A DNA stretch of 64,000 bases from Pseudorasbora parva (GCF_024679245.1 NC_090196.1:6415861-6479860), one strand, 5' to 3'. Positions 1-28,887 are shown, counted from the first letter of the stretch. A program made the numbers and translations. The notes: generated from the sequence alone by a model not told the origin.

Positions 1-600
1 TGCTCACTGTTGGTGCTTTCGGCGGGGTCAGGGGTCAGCATGGGCACCCTGACTGATCTGTGGCTATGCCGCCCCATACGCAACAAACTGAGATGCTCTG
101 TGTATTCTGACAGCTTTCTATCAGAACCAGCATTAACTTCTGGAGCAGTTTAAGCTCCAGTAGCTCGTCTGTTTGATCGGACCACACGGGCCAGCCTTCG
201 CTCCCCACGTGCATCAATGAGCCTTGGCCGCCCATGACCCTGTGGCCGGTTCTCCACTGTCCTTGGAGCACTTTTGATAGATACTGACCACTGCAGACCG
301 GAAACAGAGGGATTTAAAAAAAAAAAAAAAAAAATAGGCTACTAATTACTACTACTACTACAAACAACAACAACAACAACAACAACAACAATAATAACTA
401 TGTTTTTAAAAGCAATAAACCATATAAAAAGAGAATTGTTGTGATTAATTGTGATTAACAAAATTACTTAAAAAATTGCGACGGTTCCGAATTTTTATCC
501 ATTAATATAATTTGCATTTATTTATTTATATTTGAATCGTATTTTTTATTTTTTTTTATATCACTGCCCGGACACGTATTGACAGGCTTGATACGATTCG
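1..600. other. upstream flank without a recognisable gene
   Basis: No open frame here resembles a known protein. The stretch holds an A-run at about 316-334 followed by ACT and CAA triplet repeats to about 393, and then AT-rich sequence. The open frame antisense to 35-271 has no recognisable domain or codon signal. Confidence 0.5.
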
Positions 601-836
601 CCCGAATATCCTTTATGGAGACAGCGGCAACACAGCTGTCGTCTGGCGAATCCGGAGCTCTTTCATCAGCAGTCTCCAGTGTCGGCATTGGCTCTCCTTC
701 ATCCCGACTCTAAACGAGCAGCAGCAGAGGCACATGTCTGTCTAGAGCTCCGACACCATATTTGTTACCATTCTGTTATGTCGGGTTTAGGATGATATGG
801 GTTCGATGGAAAATGTGACAGCTGTCCGCGGACATC
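601..836 (+). promoter_or_regulatory. probable 5' UTR and core promoter region of tmem178b
   Basis: GC content rises just before the first coding exon of tmem178b, and no repeat is apparent, as expected for a promoter-proximal 5' UTR. No TATA box is obvious. Upstream ATGs occur at 779 and 797. The one at 797 opens an 83-codon frame that overlaps the tmem178b start in another frame. The transcription start cannot be fixed from sequence alone. Confidence 0.4.
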
Positions 837-16911
<16,075 letters not shown>

Positions 16912-17340
16912 TGCTCACACACTCCCACCAACATGTGTGCAGATAGGATAGCACCTGATGTAGACGAGTGTCTCTACAGGTCAGAGAAAAATCACATACA
17001 CAGCAGACACTGTGCAGATACACTGCAAGGCTTCTGTAATAGGAAGGTGAAAATAAATAATGAGTGCAGCTGAGCTAAACTTACTGACGGTGAAGGAAAA
17101 AATGTAGTTCAAAAAACTAAATCAGTATTATTGTCTTATTTTCCAGAAGAAAAAAAAAACTATACCTGATCATTAATTGTATTGAATGTGCACTTCAAAT
17201 CTTAAAAGTAAATATTTTTTTAAAAACTGTACTTACAGGCATAAATAAAGTAAAGTGCTCTTTCATGAATGTGTTTTTTTTAGACCCTTATGTACTTAAA
17301 AGTGCACACAGTTTTACTTTAGAGTATATTTTAAATCATT
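16912..17340 (+). other. probable tmem178b 3' UTR
   Basis: Follows the stop codon directly. Candidate polyadenylation signals AATAAA occur near 17052 and at about 17244. No repeats are evident before 17341. The real 3' end is not determined. Confidence 0.5.
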
Positions 17341-17342
17341 GA

Positions 17343-17994
17343 GGGCCCTATCATACACCCGGTGCAATGTGACGGCGTGTGTTTTTTGCTAGTTTTAGCC
17401 AGACGCAGTTCTCATTTTCTTTTTACGTTTTAAGGTTTAGTGTCACGTTGTTTAAATATCAAATGCACTGACACATCTGTTCACCCATGGGTGTGCGGAT
17501 CGGTAAACCAGGTGTGTTCAGGAGCATTGTTGGTGTGTTGCTATTTTGAGGAACTGAAAACGACTGACCATTGACCAACAAAAACATGCTCTATAGCACA
17601 CAGTATTTATGTTTTAAAGTGTGTGTTAGTAATGTGAGCCTATAGGCAGATGAACAATGTGTGTACATTCTACTTATTACACACACAGGGACACGCAGCT
17701 GCACACACCTTTGCTAATATAAAAGGATTCCTCTCTGGAGAAGCATTCAGTCTTTTTTCGCTGGTATGTAAATAGCGAATCCGCCATGGTGCGAGCACAA
17801 TTGGCTTTTAAAGGGAAAGCGAGATGAGACTGATTGGTTTATTGCACGTAATGCCCAAAACACACCCATGACTCATTAAGAGACGAGGGATGACACTTTG
17901 GGTGTTTTTTCCATCATTAACTAGCAAAACTGGATTCAGACACGCCCTAAGTGCAGCTGCGCCATGAGTGTCAGATCCGTAAAATAGGGCCCTA
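17343..17994. mobile_element. MITE with AGGGCCCTAT ends
   Basis: Left AGGGCCCTATCATACACCCG and right TAAAATAGGGCCCT are inverted. The ends match the larger element at 54904-57498. No coding content. Confidence 0.7.
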
Positions 17995-18490
17995 AGTGTT
18001 AATCTTTTGTCATGCTTTAAAACAATACACTTATTTTGATGTTGACTATCATACAAAGCACATGCAAATTACATGATTATAATTTTATCTGTAGTTTGCT
18101 AATTGATATTTCATTAATAAAAGTTCATATAATGAAAATGTGCTAAACTGTACCTTCAACATTGCAAGAGTGCAATTAATTATTTACACAATGTGCACGT
18201 TTCAAAAGAAATAAAATATATTTTGATTTATTATTACTGCTACATCAGTGAATTTCGCAGTGCACTTTGACCAACTGAATTATGAATTTAGATAATAAGA
18301 TGTATTTAAGTGCTATATAGGAGGGACAAACTAACTGCATTTAATATAAATTTAAACTACAATGCATTTTCATTTAATTATAAATAACATGAAATTAAGT
18401 ATACTTCACAAGGTGTATTACGTATACTTGTCAAGTGAAGTTATATTGTTTAAAGGATAGTTAGATGTTTTTACTGGAAAACAAAACAAA
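17995..18490. other. AT-rich intergenic stretch
   Basis: No gene, RNA or repeat recognised. Confidence 0.4.
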
Positions 18491-18498
18491 AATACTGA

Positions 18499-19349
18499 TT
18501 AGACTAAACACAGACGACAGAAAGACAGACAGACAGAAAGACGGAAGGAGGGACAGACAGACAGATAGACAGACAGACAGAAAGACAGACACATACAGAC
18601 AGACAGACAGACATACAGACAGACAGACAGACAGACAGACAGAAAGACAGACAGACACATACATACAGACAGACAGAAAGACAGACACATACATACAGAC
18701 AGACAGACAGACACATACATAGAGACATACAGACAGACAGACAGACAGGCAGACAGACAGATATACAGACAGACAGATAGACAGACAGACAGAAAGACAG
18801 ACACATACAGACAGACAGACAGACAGACAGACCGACAGACAGACAGACAGACACATACAGACAGAAAGACAGACAGACACATACATACAGACAGACAGAA
18901 AGACAGACACATACATACAGACAGACAGAAAGACAGACACATACATACAGACATACAGACAGACACATACATAGAGACATACAGACAGACAGACATACAG
19001 ACAGACATACACATACAGACAGACAGACACATATACAGACACATACTGTATACATATATACAGACAGACATACACATACAGACAGAAAGACACATATACA
19101 GACAGACAGACACATACTGTATACATATATACAGACAGACATACACATACAGACAGAAAGACAGAAATACAGACAGACAGTCAGACACATACTGTATACA
19201 CATATACAGACAGACAGACAGACATACACATACAGACAGAAAGACAGAAACACAGACAGACATACACCTACAGACAGACAGACAGAAAGACAGACATATA
19301 CATACATAAAGACATACACATACAGGCAGACAGACAGACAGACACATAT

Positions 19350-19384
<35 letters not shown>

Positions 19385-19612
19385 CATACTGTATACATAT
19401 ATACAGACAGTCAGACATACACATACAGACAGACATACGGACAGACAGAGAGACAGAAAGACAGAAAGACAGACATACAGACAGATACATACATACAGAC
19501 AGATAGAAAGACAGACACATACAGACAGACAGAGACACATGTACATACATACAGACAGACACATATACATACATACAGACAGACAGACTGACAGACAGAC
19601 AGAGTTCTTCTC
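18499..19612. repeat. 1.1-kb GACA tetranucleotide array with higher-order blocks
   Basis: GACA/CAGA units interspersed with CATA units. A block containing CACATACTGTATACATATAT recurs about four times between 19030 and 19410, which shows secondary amplification. Long open frames on the minus strand (runs of CLSV) are by-products of the repeat. Confidence 0.95.
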
Positions 19613-20870
19613 TGGTACATACATAACTGATATTTTACTGAAGATTTCCGTCTCTAATGGTGCTCTCATTCTATCTTTATCTTTTGCCTGTGAGTATGTT
19701 CATATCTGTCTATCTCTCTCTGTCTTAATGATTGTGTCTTTTGCTTTCCCCATCTGTTTCTCCCCTCATTTCCCCTGTCTCTCAATGGATTTAAAAGAGT
19801 GGCAATGTCTCAGAGAATGACAGATTCATATTTCCGTTCAATAAACTGTGTTTTGGCTTTGCCTGCTATGTAGAAAAGAGAACAACAGATCAAGGCACAC
19901 ATAAATCAAAACTATTGTCCTCAGTGTCTTCCTATAAATGTAAAAAAACAAACAAAAAAAAACATGAAAATGTCGAATAGCACAAGCAAAGCGAATTTTG
20001 GAGGCAATATGTGAAAATGAACCCTCTCTTTGTGCACAACCTCATTATCGAGGAGTCTTTTGAAAAGCAGTGTTAAGAGAAATTAGACTTTTGAAATTAT
20101 GATATGATTTATGAACATTTTTTTCTAATAAAATGATCCTGATTCATCATTCATTGGTCATTATGTGATTCACTTTGTTGTTTTGAATTGATGAAGCAAT
20201 GTTCAGTCATAATGCCAGTGAACTTTGAACATTTTGTTCTGTCATGTTTCTGGGGATTTTATTCCAGTAGATTCTCTGGCTGGGTTCATAAAACAGTTAA
20301 TGAGACCACAAATTGAAATATTTCTCTCTGGTTGTAATGTTCTGCAGCTTTTGGACATTTAATGACTTGTTTGTAATGAAATTTCATTACATTTCCATTA
20401 ATGTTCTTAAACCAGGTGAAAATATTTAAAGGGACCAAACATAAACATTCCATAAAGAGCAGAACACATTATTAATTAAATAATAGTTCAAAAATGAACA
20501 CTGTTAAAAAATTAACCATATTTATAATAATAAAAAGCAGGTATGTTAGTCAAAACTTTATCACACATTTAATTTTTACAGGATGGCATTTTGGTGAATA
20601 TTTACAGTTCATTTCTGCATATATCACTAAATGCTTAATATACCAACCTACTCAAATAACAACAATCTGTTTGGTTCTTTTAAATGTTCTGATTATTTTA
20701 ATAATATTTCACTGTAAATTACAAATTTTGTTTTGTTAAATGAAATAAACATTTTCACAATAAATGTATAATTCTAGAAAAAAATGTTTTAAACAATTTA
20801 CAGTAAGACCAAATGCATTGTATTATAAATATAATTCTAATTCATTATATACAGTAACTTACTGTCACGG
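19613..20870. other. intergenic stretch without a recognised feature
   Basis: AT-rich single-copy-looking sequence. Open frames are short and carry no known motif. Confidence 0.4.
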
Positions 20871-21358
20871 GTGGTTGCAGTAATCACACAACACTAGAGA
20901 GTATCAAAACAAACAGTCGTTAAAATATCCAAGAAGGAACTTGCAGGAGAAAACAAAGAATATAGAAAGGTACAACCTCGTGCCATAACAACAACAACAA
21001 CAGTCCAACAGAGGAGGGACTGAGGAGGAGCCATTGGGTTTTGCAAAGCTAAACAAAATGGCAGAGACAATAGAGGGAGGCGACAGGGTAGAGCTTTCTT
21101 TTCCTGGAAGCTGACCGATGGAGACGGGAGAAGAGGAGATCCAGGTGGAGATGAGGGGATGGTGAGACCGGGTGACTCTGACTAATCTGAAGGCCTATAG
21201 GTGGAACTACAACGACAAGCAGCCAGGGTGGAGCCAGGGTGCCGGCGGACTTCAGTGAGCTCTATTATAGTAACGGCGCATTTTATTCTCAGTAATGGTA
21301 ATGTATAATAATGCCGTAAGTAACGCCGTTTATCTATAACGCCGTTATTCCCATCACT
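20871..21358. repeat. unassigned repeat remnant ending in a hAT-like terminus
   Basis: The right part (about 21265-21358) contains repeated AACGCCGTT and ends TATTCCCATCACTG, the inverse of the CAGTGATGGGAATAACG terminus seen on dispersed fish hAT elements. The left part, with a CAA repeat near 20988, I cannot assign. Confidence 0.4.
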
Positions 21359-21379
21359 GCTGACCAATCACACAATAGT

Positions 21380-21535
21380 TCTCGGACACCCGCAAGAAAA
21401 AAAGTTCTGCTCAGGCGATGTGTCGAGAACAAGCTGCGAGAACTCCCAAACCAGGGCTGCGAGAACAATATGACGCCATTTTGTTCTCACAGCCCTGGGA
21501 GCGAGAACTTTTTTCTCTCTTCTTGCGGAGTGTGT
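21380..21535. mobile_element. short palindromic element
   Basis: Inverted blocks: AGTTCTCG with CCGCAAGAAAAAAAGTTCT on the left and GCGAGAACTTTTTTCTCTC with TCTTGCGG on the right, around a middle with mirrored CAGGGCTG. It looks like a small MITE. Confidence 0.5.
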
Positions 21536-21835
21536 TGTAGCCTTCACACAGGAAACCAGAAATTCAGTGTGATACTAACCAGACTTTGCAAAGAAAACAC
21601 ATGACTTGAATAAGCAGGCATGAACAAGATAATGTTTTTTTTTTGTTTTTGTTTTTTTATTATGGCACTAACAAGATAATAAGCCACAGGTGTAAGTACT
21701 TAAAAAATAATAATTCCAGGCAATGTGTTATAGGAAATGCAGTTAGTGATAAGACTCGGGAGGAGTGTCGTCTGGTGGAGACCATGGGCAATCCAGCTGG
21801 TGGTTGTAATAATCCAACCCGATCACATGTAAATG

Positions 21836-22125
21836 CGTATAAATAGTACCAGTGTGCAATGTCGTGGAATGTATACACCAAAACTCATTTTGGCGTGCCT
21901 ATGATACGCTGTTTTTCGCGTGCATATGATACGCACTTTACGGCGTATATATGACACGCTTTTGGGTAGGTTTAGGGTGGTGGGGTGGGGGGTTCATATG
22001 TATAATACGCCATAAAGTGCGCATCTTATACACACGAAAAACAGCGTATCATAGGCACGCCAAAATGAGTTTTGCCGTATACATGCCACGGCATTGCACA
22101 CTCGTACTATTTATACACATTTTCG
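21836..22125. mobile_element. long-hairpin MITE
   Basis: A left arm of about 120 bp (TGCGTATAAATAGTACCAGT, later GGCGTGCCTATGATACGCTG) is mirrored by a right arm (AGCGTATCATAGGCACGCC, later ACTATTTATACACATTT). A spacer of about 45 bp, G-rich around 21970, lies between. It has no coding content. Confidence 0.75.
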
Positions 22126-22179
22126 TGAGATCCGGCTGAATAATCATATCACTGGATGCAAAAAGGCTTTTCATAAAGA

Positions 22180-24200
22180 TAATTAGTACTTTCTTTTTAC
22201 AACACTTAAAAATTTGGTTTCAGAAACTCCTTATTCACTCGATTAAAATAGTATATAATACACCACTAGCATCCATTTTAATGAAAGACATCATATCATC
22301 AATCCAGCTTCAGCGAGGGAATAGTCGAGGATGCCTCCTATCCCCATCCCTCTCCGCTCTATTTATAGAACCTCTAGCTGCTGCAATAAGACAGAATGAT
22401 AATATTTTTGGAATTTCCTCACACAACACCAATCATAAAATGTAACTTTGCTGATGACATATAGTACAAAATTCAAAAACATCACTTACCAGATCATTAA
22501 AGTCATCAATGAATGTTCTGCTACAGTGTTTCCCATCCTTTTTTCAGTCATGGCACCCTTAGAAAATGTTTAACATTTTTCGGCAGCCCCTCGCATACGT
22601 TACGCTAGGGGTGTAACGGTACAGATTGCTCATGGGTCGGTTTGTATAACGTTTTAGGTTCACGGTTTCAGTACGGTTCGGTATTTGCTATGTTCAGAGA
22701 ATAAAGGACTAATAAAAATAAAGAAAATAAGAACAAATAACTTAAATACAAACAGCAGCACAAATAAATACTATTGAGCAAAGATACTGATAAAATGAAC
22801 AATGCTTTTCATGTTTTTCAGGTACATCTAACAGTTTTTATGTGGAGAAATTGAATAAATAATCAAATTTAAAATAACTGCATATTTAACTGTTTAAATT
22901 AAAGATTAATCCTTATTACACAAGCTATTCATCAAGAGCAGTGAGTGATGTCCTTCAATTTTCTTTGACATTAAAGGTGGCTGCCCCTTTAAGACCTAAT
23001 GCAGGGGTATGCGTCGTCTTTCTCGACTGTATACAGTTCTCTTAAGGCATACAGTCTATGTCTGCTTGGATACTCAACAAGATAGACATGTTGACATACT
23101 TTTTGTGTGAGTTTGTCCATTCAAGCGCAAGACTTTGAAAAAGAGAACTCAATATTTGCGGGCTGTGAGACAGATCGTCACACAGCGCGCGTGCTCTCAT
23201 TTGCGTTTTCTGGCGAATATACCCGGGTGATGATGGCGAAAATAACTGGTCATACGGCAGCACTCGCATGCATTGAACACAGTTTACAAAGAGAGACCGT
23301 TTTGCCCACGTTTTTCTTTTATTATCGCTGTTGTAGCCTAGTGAAGGCCTATCACTGAGGAGCCAGCACGTGTATCCATCGACAGAAACATACATAAAAG
23401 CATTTTCAAGTTACAACCCATATTAAAGATGCGTCATCATCAGATGTGAGATGAACCGCGGTGCAAGTGCGTACCGGCACCTTTTACACTGCACCCCCGC
23501 TCACGTCAGACGACACCCCGGTTGGGAAACGCTGCTCTACTTTATCAGAGTACACCATAAACTGGACCAAATCACCACTCTGTCATACCATTGAATATGA
23601 AGCCACATGACACTAGCATGGACACACCATTTACAATAAATAATATTACATCAGGAATAAACATATCCCAGAACCTTTCCGACTCAATGAACCTCAGTTA
23701 AGTAACATCGACTCAAAGCAGTTTTTTACTGGAAAAAATAATACATTTACAAACACTTTTAATGAAGAGAGAAAGAAATAACCATGTCTGATCTTCCATC
23801 ACCATCAAACTCACATATCAACTCACCTTTTTGGCTTGATGCTGATTTTCGAGGAGTAATTCTGGAAACCGGTCTGCAGAAATATTTGTATCTTATCCAC
23901 AAACACAAATATTCAGTACAAAATTGTACATATGACACATCACACAATACAATATGTTTAGAATGGATTTAGTGACATAGACAGATGTGCTAACTGAAAT
24001 CTCAGTACACCAGACCCGTACTCTCATCCACTCCGCTTATGGTTATTTCTAGGATTTGAGAAGCTCTTATTTTCGAGCCTGAGGGAACATAAGTCATGCT
24101 CTTTATTGTGGGTTCCTGAGATCTTCACTCCTCCAAACCACAGACACCATGACCTCGGACAGAAGATGTGCCTCATCCTACGCATTCTTTGGATTCAAAC
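22180..24200 (+). mobile_element. L1-type LINE fragment, split by a hAT insertion
   Basis: At 22300-22450 an L1-like RT segment is readable: QRGNSRGCLLSPSLSALFIE followed by PLAAAIRQ, and then a broken ADD-like box. Similarity appears to resume after 23535. Many stops show that it is dead. Confidence 0.6.
22524..23534. mobile_element. hAT-like insertion inside the L1 fragment
   Basis: Begins CAGTGTTTCCCATCC and ends GTTGGGAAACGCTG, inverted to each other. The flanks TTCTGCTA and CTCTACTT match at five of eight positions, as expected for an old 8-bp duplication. A second repeat starting GGGTGTAACGGTACAG is nested near 22608. Confidence 0.65.
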
Positions 24201-24738
24201 AAAATAAACAACAGTTCATTCAAAAAATATTGCTTGACTAAGAATATTTTCAATTTACAATGGTTTAGAAAAGAAAATGTGCATTTCTAATGTGGAAATG
24301 TATTTATAACTTTTTTTCCTTCATTCAGTTCTTACTGAATGTTTGTTTCTGGAGGGTTCACAGGTCTGAGAAAATGAGTACAAATATTTAGATTTTTTTT
24401 TTACTTTAAAACATTTTCACACAACAAAAAAAAAAGATTATCATAACGCAACATTCTTAGTAAAAATTACATTTAATTTATAATTTTTTTATTTGCAGGC
24501 CAACGTTAGAATTTGAATAGCAGATTTCCAATGTCATCCAAGACTTCTGCAATTAAATATTTTCTTTTTCTTTCTGTGTCTGTGAGTAAACTGCGGAAAA
24601 TATTGTTTTAGAAAATAATTTGTCAGTCACTATTCACACTTAGGTAGGGTAGATCTTCTTTTCACTGTGGTAAACATTTACATTTTCCAAATTAACTCTC
24701 AATATCCATATTTGCGTCAAGAACATAAAACATATTAA
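24200..24738. other. AT-rich stretch
   Basis: No gene or clear repeat boundary seen. Confidence 0.35.
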
Positions 24739-25756
24739 AGGGGGGATGAAACACTCAGTTTCAGTCAATCTCATGTCAATCTTGAGTACCTATAGAGTAG
24801 TATTGCATCCTTCATATCTCCGAAAAGTCTTTAGTTTTATCATATTTATAAAAGAAATATGGGCTGTACCGAGTCTTTCCGGAAAAAACCGAGCGCCTGG
24901 AGGCGTATCGTGTGGGCGGAGCTAAAGAATGACGAGTGCGCACAAAGCGGTGACGTCCTCAAGTGTGGAGAAACCCTTGCTATCAATCTCAGCTAATAGA
25001 TATATGATCCAGAATCATACGGAGGCTGAAATAGAAACAGCAACAGCAGGACGTCCGTCTCTGTGGTATGGACTGTATTTAGTGGCCTGTCAACATTTGT
25101 GTGTCTTTACTCGCAGTTTATGAGGACATGATTCGGTTTATGGACTATTGTATGCGACTAAACCTTAGCAGTAGCAAGCAAAACGGTTTTACACGTCAGA
25201 CTAGTGTAACGTTATACAGAGAACAGCAATGGAGTCCGTAAGCGCATTTGAATGACGAAGCACGCGATCGTGACGTTTACTGATGTTTACTCACGCGACG
25301 ATAAGCAACAGCACAGACATTTGAAGCAGTTTTACTCACCGGCTGCTTCCAAAGCAGGACTGAACCTTTATCGCTGAGACCGCTCCGTCAAAAACACACT
25401 TCTTTGGTATGATTTGGTGAAGTCCTGTGACAGCAGTGAGCGGTGTTTACGGGCGTGCATTTCCTCTCTCGCTCTAGTCACGCACGCGCGCGCACCCTAC
25501 CGGGAGAAGAGCCCGTACGGCCCATACAAGGACCTTCCGTTCTTATTAACGTCAAGCCGACCCATACTCGAAAAAAACTCTCTGAAACTTGTGAGAAACC
25601 GGAAGGAGTATTTTTGACACAGAAATACTCCATCAAACAATCAACATTAGTTTTTGAAACTTTGTCTATGTTTAGGATGGGAATCCAAGTCTTTAACAGT
25701 GTAAAGAGCTCAGTATGCATGAAACAGCATCCCCCCCCCCCCCCCCCCCACCCCCC
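24739..25756. mobile_element. TTAA-flanked MITE with AGGGGGGATGAAAC ends
   Basis: Starts AGGGGGGATGAAACACTCAG after TTAA (24735-24738). Ends GAAACAGCATCCCC with an expanded C tract, before TTAA (25757-25760). Open frames within carry no domain. Confidence 0.72.
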
Positions 25757-25760
25757 TTAA

Positions 25761-26156
25761 CTTGGAAAATCAGGAAAGATGAGGAGATTTGCCTTAACTC
25801 CCAGTTACGGTAATGCCTGTGACTGCTTCAGTGTTTTTTCAGGTCAGGATGTGAATATCTGTTTCAGTAACGCCAGCATGCTTTGGATGAAGGGTTTGCT
25901 AACACAGCATCTCGCTTTCTTCGTACGCTTGGATCTGAAATGGAAACGAGAGAATCCACATCCGTGTGTTTGCACAGATGTCTGACATATAACTTTGCAG
26001 AAACTCTCAGTTCAGTAGATTTCTGGAGCCTTCAACAAAGAAGGCATATGAATACGGCCTGAAGAACTTGGCATTGCCAACAAATGGTGAAAAGGTTGAC
26101 TGTGACCAAAATATTTGAGAAATGTTTAATGTTCTATTCCTTTTTCACAGTTATTA
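25761..26156. other. short intergenic stretch
   Basis: No gene or repeat recognised. Confidence 0.35.
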
Positions 26157-26721
26157 CAGTTTTTTTCAATTGCTAACAAGCACGTTCCCATACTTCAGAT
26201 ACTTTTTCTAAACTCTTAACACAGACTAACACCTACAAAACACAATTAGCCAAATGGATCATTTCCTTATCACAAACATCTTTTGTTAAATATATACTAA
26301 CTCTTCATTTCAAAATAGAACACATCTTTCTCTGCACACACTAACTTTACCAAAACACTGGAAATCTGACTCAAAATGGAATTATTCTATCAAAGAATAA
26401 CACTTTTTTTCAGTTTTACCGGTATTTGCATGCAAATCATGCATCCACCATTTTTACACTACATTTCTTGGTTGGGAACTGTTTGTCCACATGTACAGTG
26501 TTCTCATGTTCACATTCAAAAGCATTACAATAAAAAGCTATTCAGTTTTTTTTCTTCTTTACTGCAGGAGGTACAGTAGATACACTGTATGATAGAACAG
26601 AAAAAGGTTTTTTTACAGTGAACAAAATATCCATGAAACACAGAAGAGCATTAGAAACAAAAAACAACAGCAAAATTGGAGAGGGGTGAGGGACACTAAA
26701 AAAAGCACAAAATTACTGTGT

Positions 26722-27180
26722 TTAATCTCTGCGATCTTCAGGGTTAGGTCTCATGTTTTCATCAACATCCCATCTGATATTACCCAAGTCGATGCACCTG
26801 GGATAAGACCACTTGGTATGTCGGATCCACCCTTGGCAGTTATGAACTGTGATGTCCCTGCAGCCAATATCCATGGCTTCAAGAAGAGACATCTGCTCAT
26901 GTGGCTGATGGTCATAAACCTTCCACCTCCATGCAGAAAAGAACTCCTCTATGGGGTTGAGGAAAGGTGAATAGCGCTCCTTGACTCTCTCACTGTTCCT
27001 CTCAAAGGGAACAGTGTAGAGCTGCTTCATCCACACTCTGTGTTTGGACAATGTCCGCGTAATGGTTGTGAGGCTAATGCTATCGATATTGTCAAAAATC
27101 TCATGGTCCTCCACAATTTTAGTTAGAATTTTTGAAATTTCATTATTGAGGAGCTTTCCTCTTCTCCCAGAGGGTGGAAG
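26722..27180 (-). pseudogene. DDE_3-type transposase, internally deleted
   Basis: The minus-strand frame reads a helix-turn-helix-type N-terminal part (SISLTTITRTLSKHRVWMKQ, then VPFERNSERVKE) and passes directly into the C-terminal catalytic segment YSPFLNPIEEFFSAWRWK. In intact fish relatives of this IS630/Tc1-like family, well over 100 residues with the first two catalytic Asp residues lie between these blocks. Here they are deleted in frame. The Glu of NPIEEFF remains. The protein end reads GWIRHTKWSYPRC and DVDENMRPNPEDR. It cannot be catalytically active, but it keeps an open 130-codon frame. Confidence 0.8.
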
Positions 27181-27248
27181 ATGTTGTATTCTTTAGAGGG
27201 ACAAAACATTCTACATATGCATTAGTGTATGACCTTATTGACATATTG

Positions 27249-27997
27249 TAGCCTGACGTGGTCATTCTCAGCTCTAGTCAGAATATGAGTCTGATGCTCC
27301 ATTGGGCTGTGATTATGAGGCGTGTTTCAACCGAACTAGGAAAGACCTCAATTGGACAGACCTACAACCAATCAGAGCAACGGAGCTACGCATTGTCAAA
27401 TGTCAACAGAGCTCAACTGCACTGTGATGCCAAGTCCGTGTTTTTTCCGCGGGTTGTTTTGTATGTCTGCGGGTTGAAGCGACTATTATGTGATATATAG
27501 ACCCATTAGTGCAAATTTTAGCAGGCAACCTTGCCAAACTAACACACATTTTACCCCCCAAACGCCATTTTTTCACCAGAGAACCCCCCTAGTAGTCGCC
27601 GCGTTTTGTTGTAAAAACTTGGCAACCCTGTCTGCACGCGCGCTGAAATCAGGCTGGAATACACAATCTTTGCCAGTGTTGTAAAATAATTTAATGATAC
27701 ACAGAGTACTTACCCAACATGATCATCATCTTTGAGAGAAATAGTGATGGTGATGCAGATACAAACAAGCTCTCCGTTTAGGATTCAAACAATTATAATC
27801 CAAGCCCCTTTGATGACGTGATGATTACGGTACTGTTGATCATCTGTCCGTCATCGTCTAAAGCCCGCCCTGATGATTTCATTGGTCCGATCAGTTTCTG
27901 TTCGGGGATAATTACTCCTCTATGGAGCGAGGCCAGACCGAACTGCCTGACCTAAAATTTTTGTGGGCGGGGCTAAGTTCGGCTGGCATCCAGGCTA
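27249..27997. mobile_element. MITE with TAGCCTG ends nested in the Tc1/mariner element
   Basis: Starts TAGCCTGACG and ends CATCCAGGCTA. Its flanks are long near-identical direct repeats, about 36 bp at 27213-27248 and 34 bp at 27999-28032, sharing GACCTTATTGACATATTG. Confidence 0.6.
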
Positions 27998-28562
27998 GAC
28001 ATGCATTGGTGTAGGACCTTATTGACATATTGACATGTCAAGTGAGAATATAATTATTATCAGCTGAGATATTAACTGATATCATTGCTGAAGCAGGGGT
28101 TTTATACTGTATCTAAAGTTTGGAATATTGTTTTTGCTATTGTGGGATGTTGTGTGTTAGCATTCGTAAATACAACAAAAACAATCCATAATTTTGTTGG
28201 GAGGTATAGCTTGTCTGTTAAGAAAATGTAAGCACTGTGGAAATGTGTTCTCTGACTGCATATTGTGTGAAAACGACATTAAACGTGTGAATGGTATGGC
28301 CACAAAAGACCGATGCTGTGCTAATTGTGTTTAGAGTTTTGAAAATGTGACAACTGATTGGACAAACGCTTGTTAGCGACTGAAAAAAACTGTAACACAG
28401 GTTGTTTGCTCGCGGTCTGCTGAAGTGTTATTAACTTGATAAATATGCAAATATGAAATAGCAAAGATAAGAAAATTAAAAGGGTTTACAAATGTACAGA
28501 GTGAAATCTCAAAAGCTGACTAACCAGGATTGATTACTGCTCCAGGATGATAAATTAAATAT

Positions 28563-28563
28563 G

Positions 28564-28601
<38 letters not shown>

Positions 28602-28672
28602 CTGTGTGTGTGTGTGTGCGTGTGTCTGTGTGTGAGTGTGTCTGTGTGTGCGTGTGTCTGTGTGTGTGTGTC
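28563..28672. repeat. (TG)n microsatellite, imperfect
   Basis: TG units with interspersed TA, TC and GC changes. Confidence 0.93.
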
Positions 28673-28887
28673 TTTCACAAAAATGTGCCATTTCTGTGTT
28701 TAGAATCCAGTATTCCTGTAATTCTACTGTCTTTTATGAGTTTAATAAAGAACTCTGTCTCGTCTTCTCTCCAAAAAAAACTGTCATCTGTAATGAATAA
28801 TCGACACAGCCTAACTACGAAACTAACACAATTGAGTGGAACAATAATGTATAGGCCTTATGTGGGAGCAATGCGTCACCGCACCAG

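Larger units (their letters stand above)
26157..28392 (-). mobile_element. Tc1/mariner-superfamily (DDE_3-type) element
   Basis: Left terminus CAGTTTTTTTCAATTGCTAA and the inverted right terminus CAGTTTTTTTCAGTCGCTAA share all but two bases. TA dinucleotides lie at 26155-26156 and 28393-28394, the expected TA duplication. It contains the truncated transposase at 26722-27180 and a nested MITE at 27249-27997. Confidence 0.82.

Noticed and set aside
18461..19669. Long minus-strand open frames (up to 356 codons) rich in Cys, Leu, Ser, Val
   Set aside because: They are translations of the GACA microsatellite, open in several frames at once, with no start context or domain.
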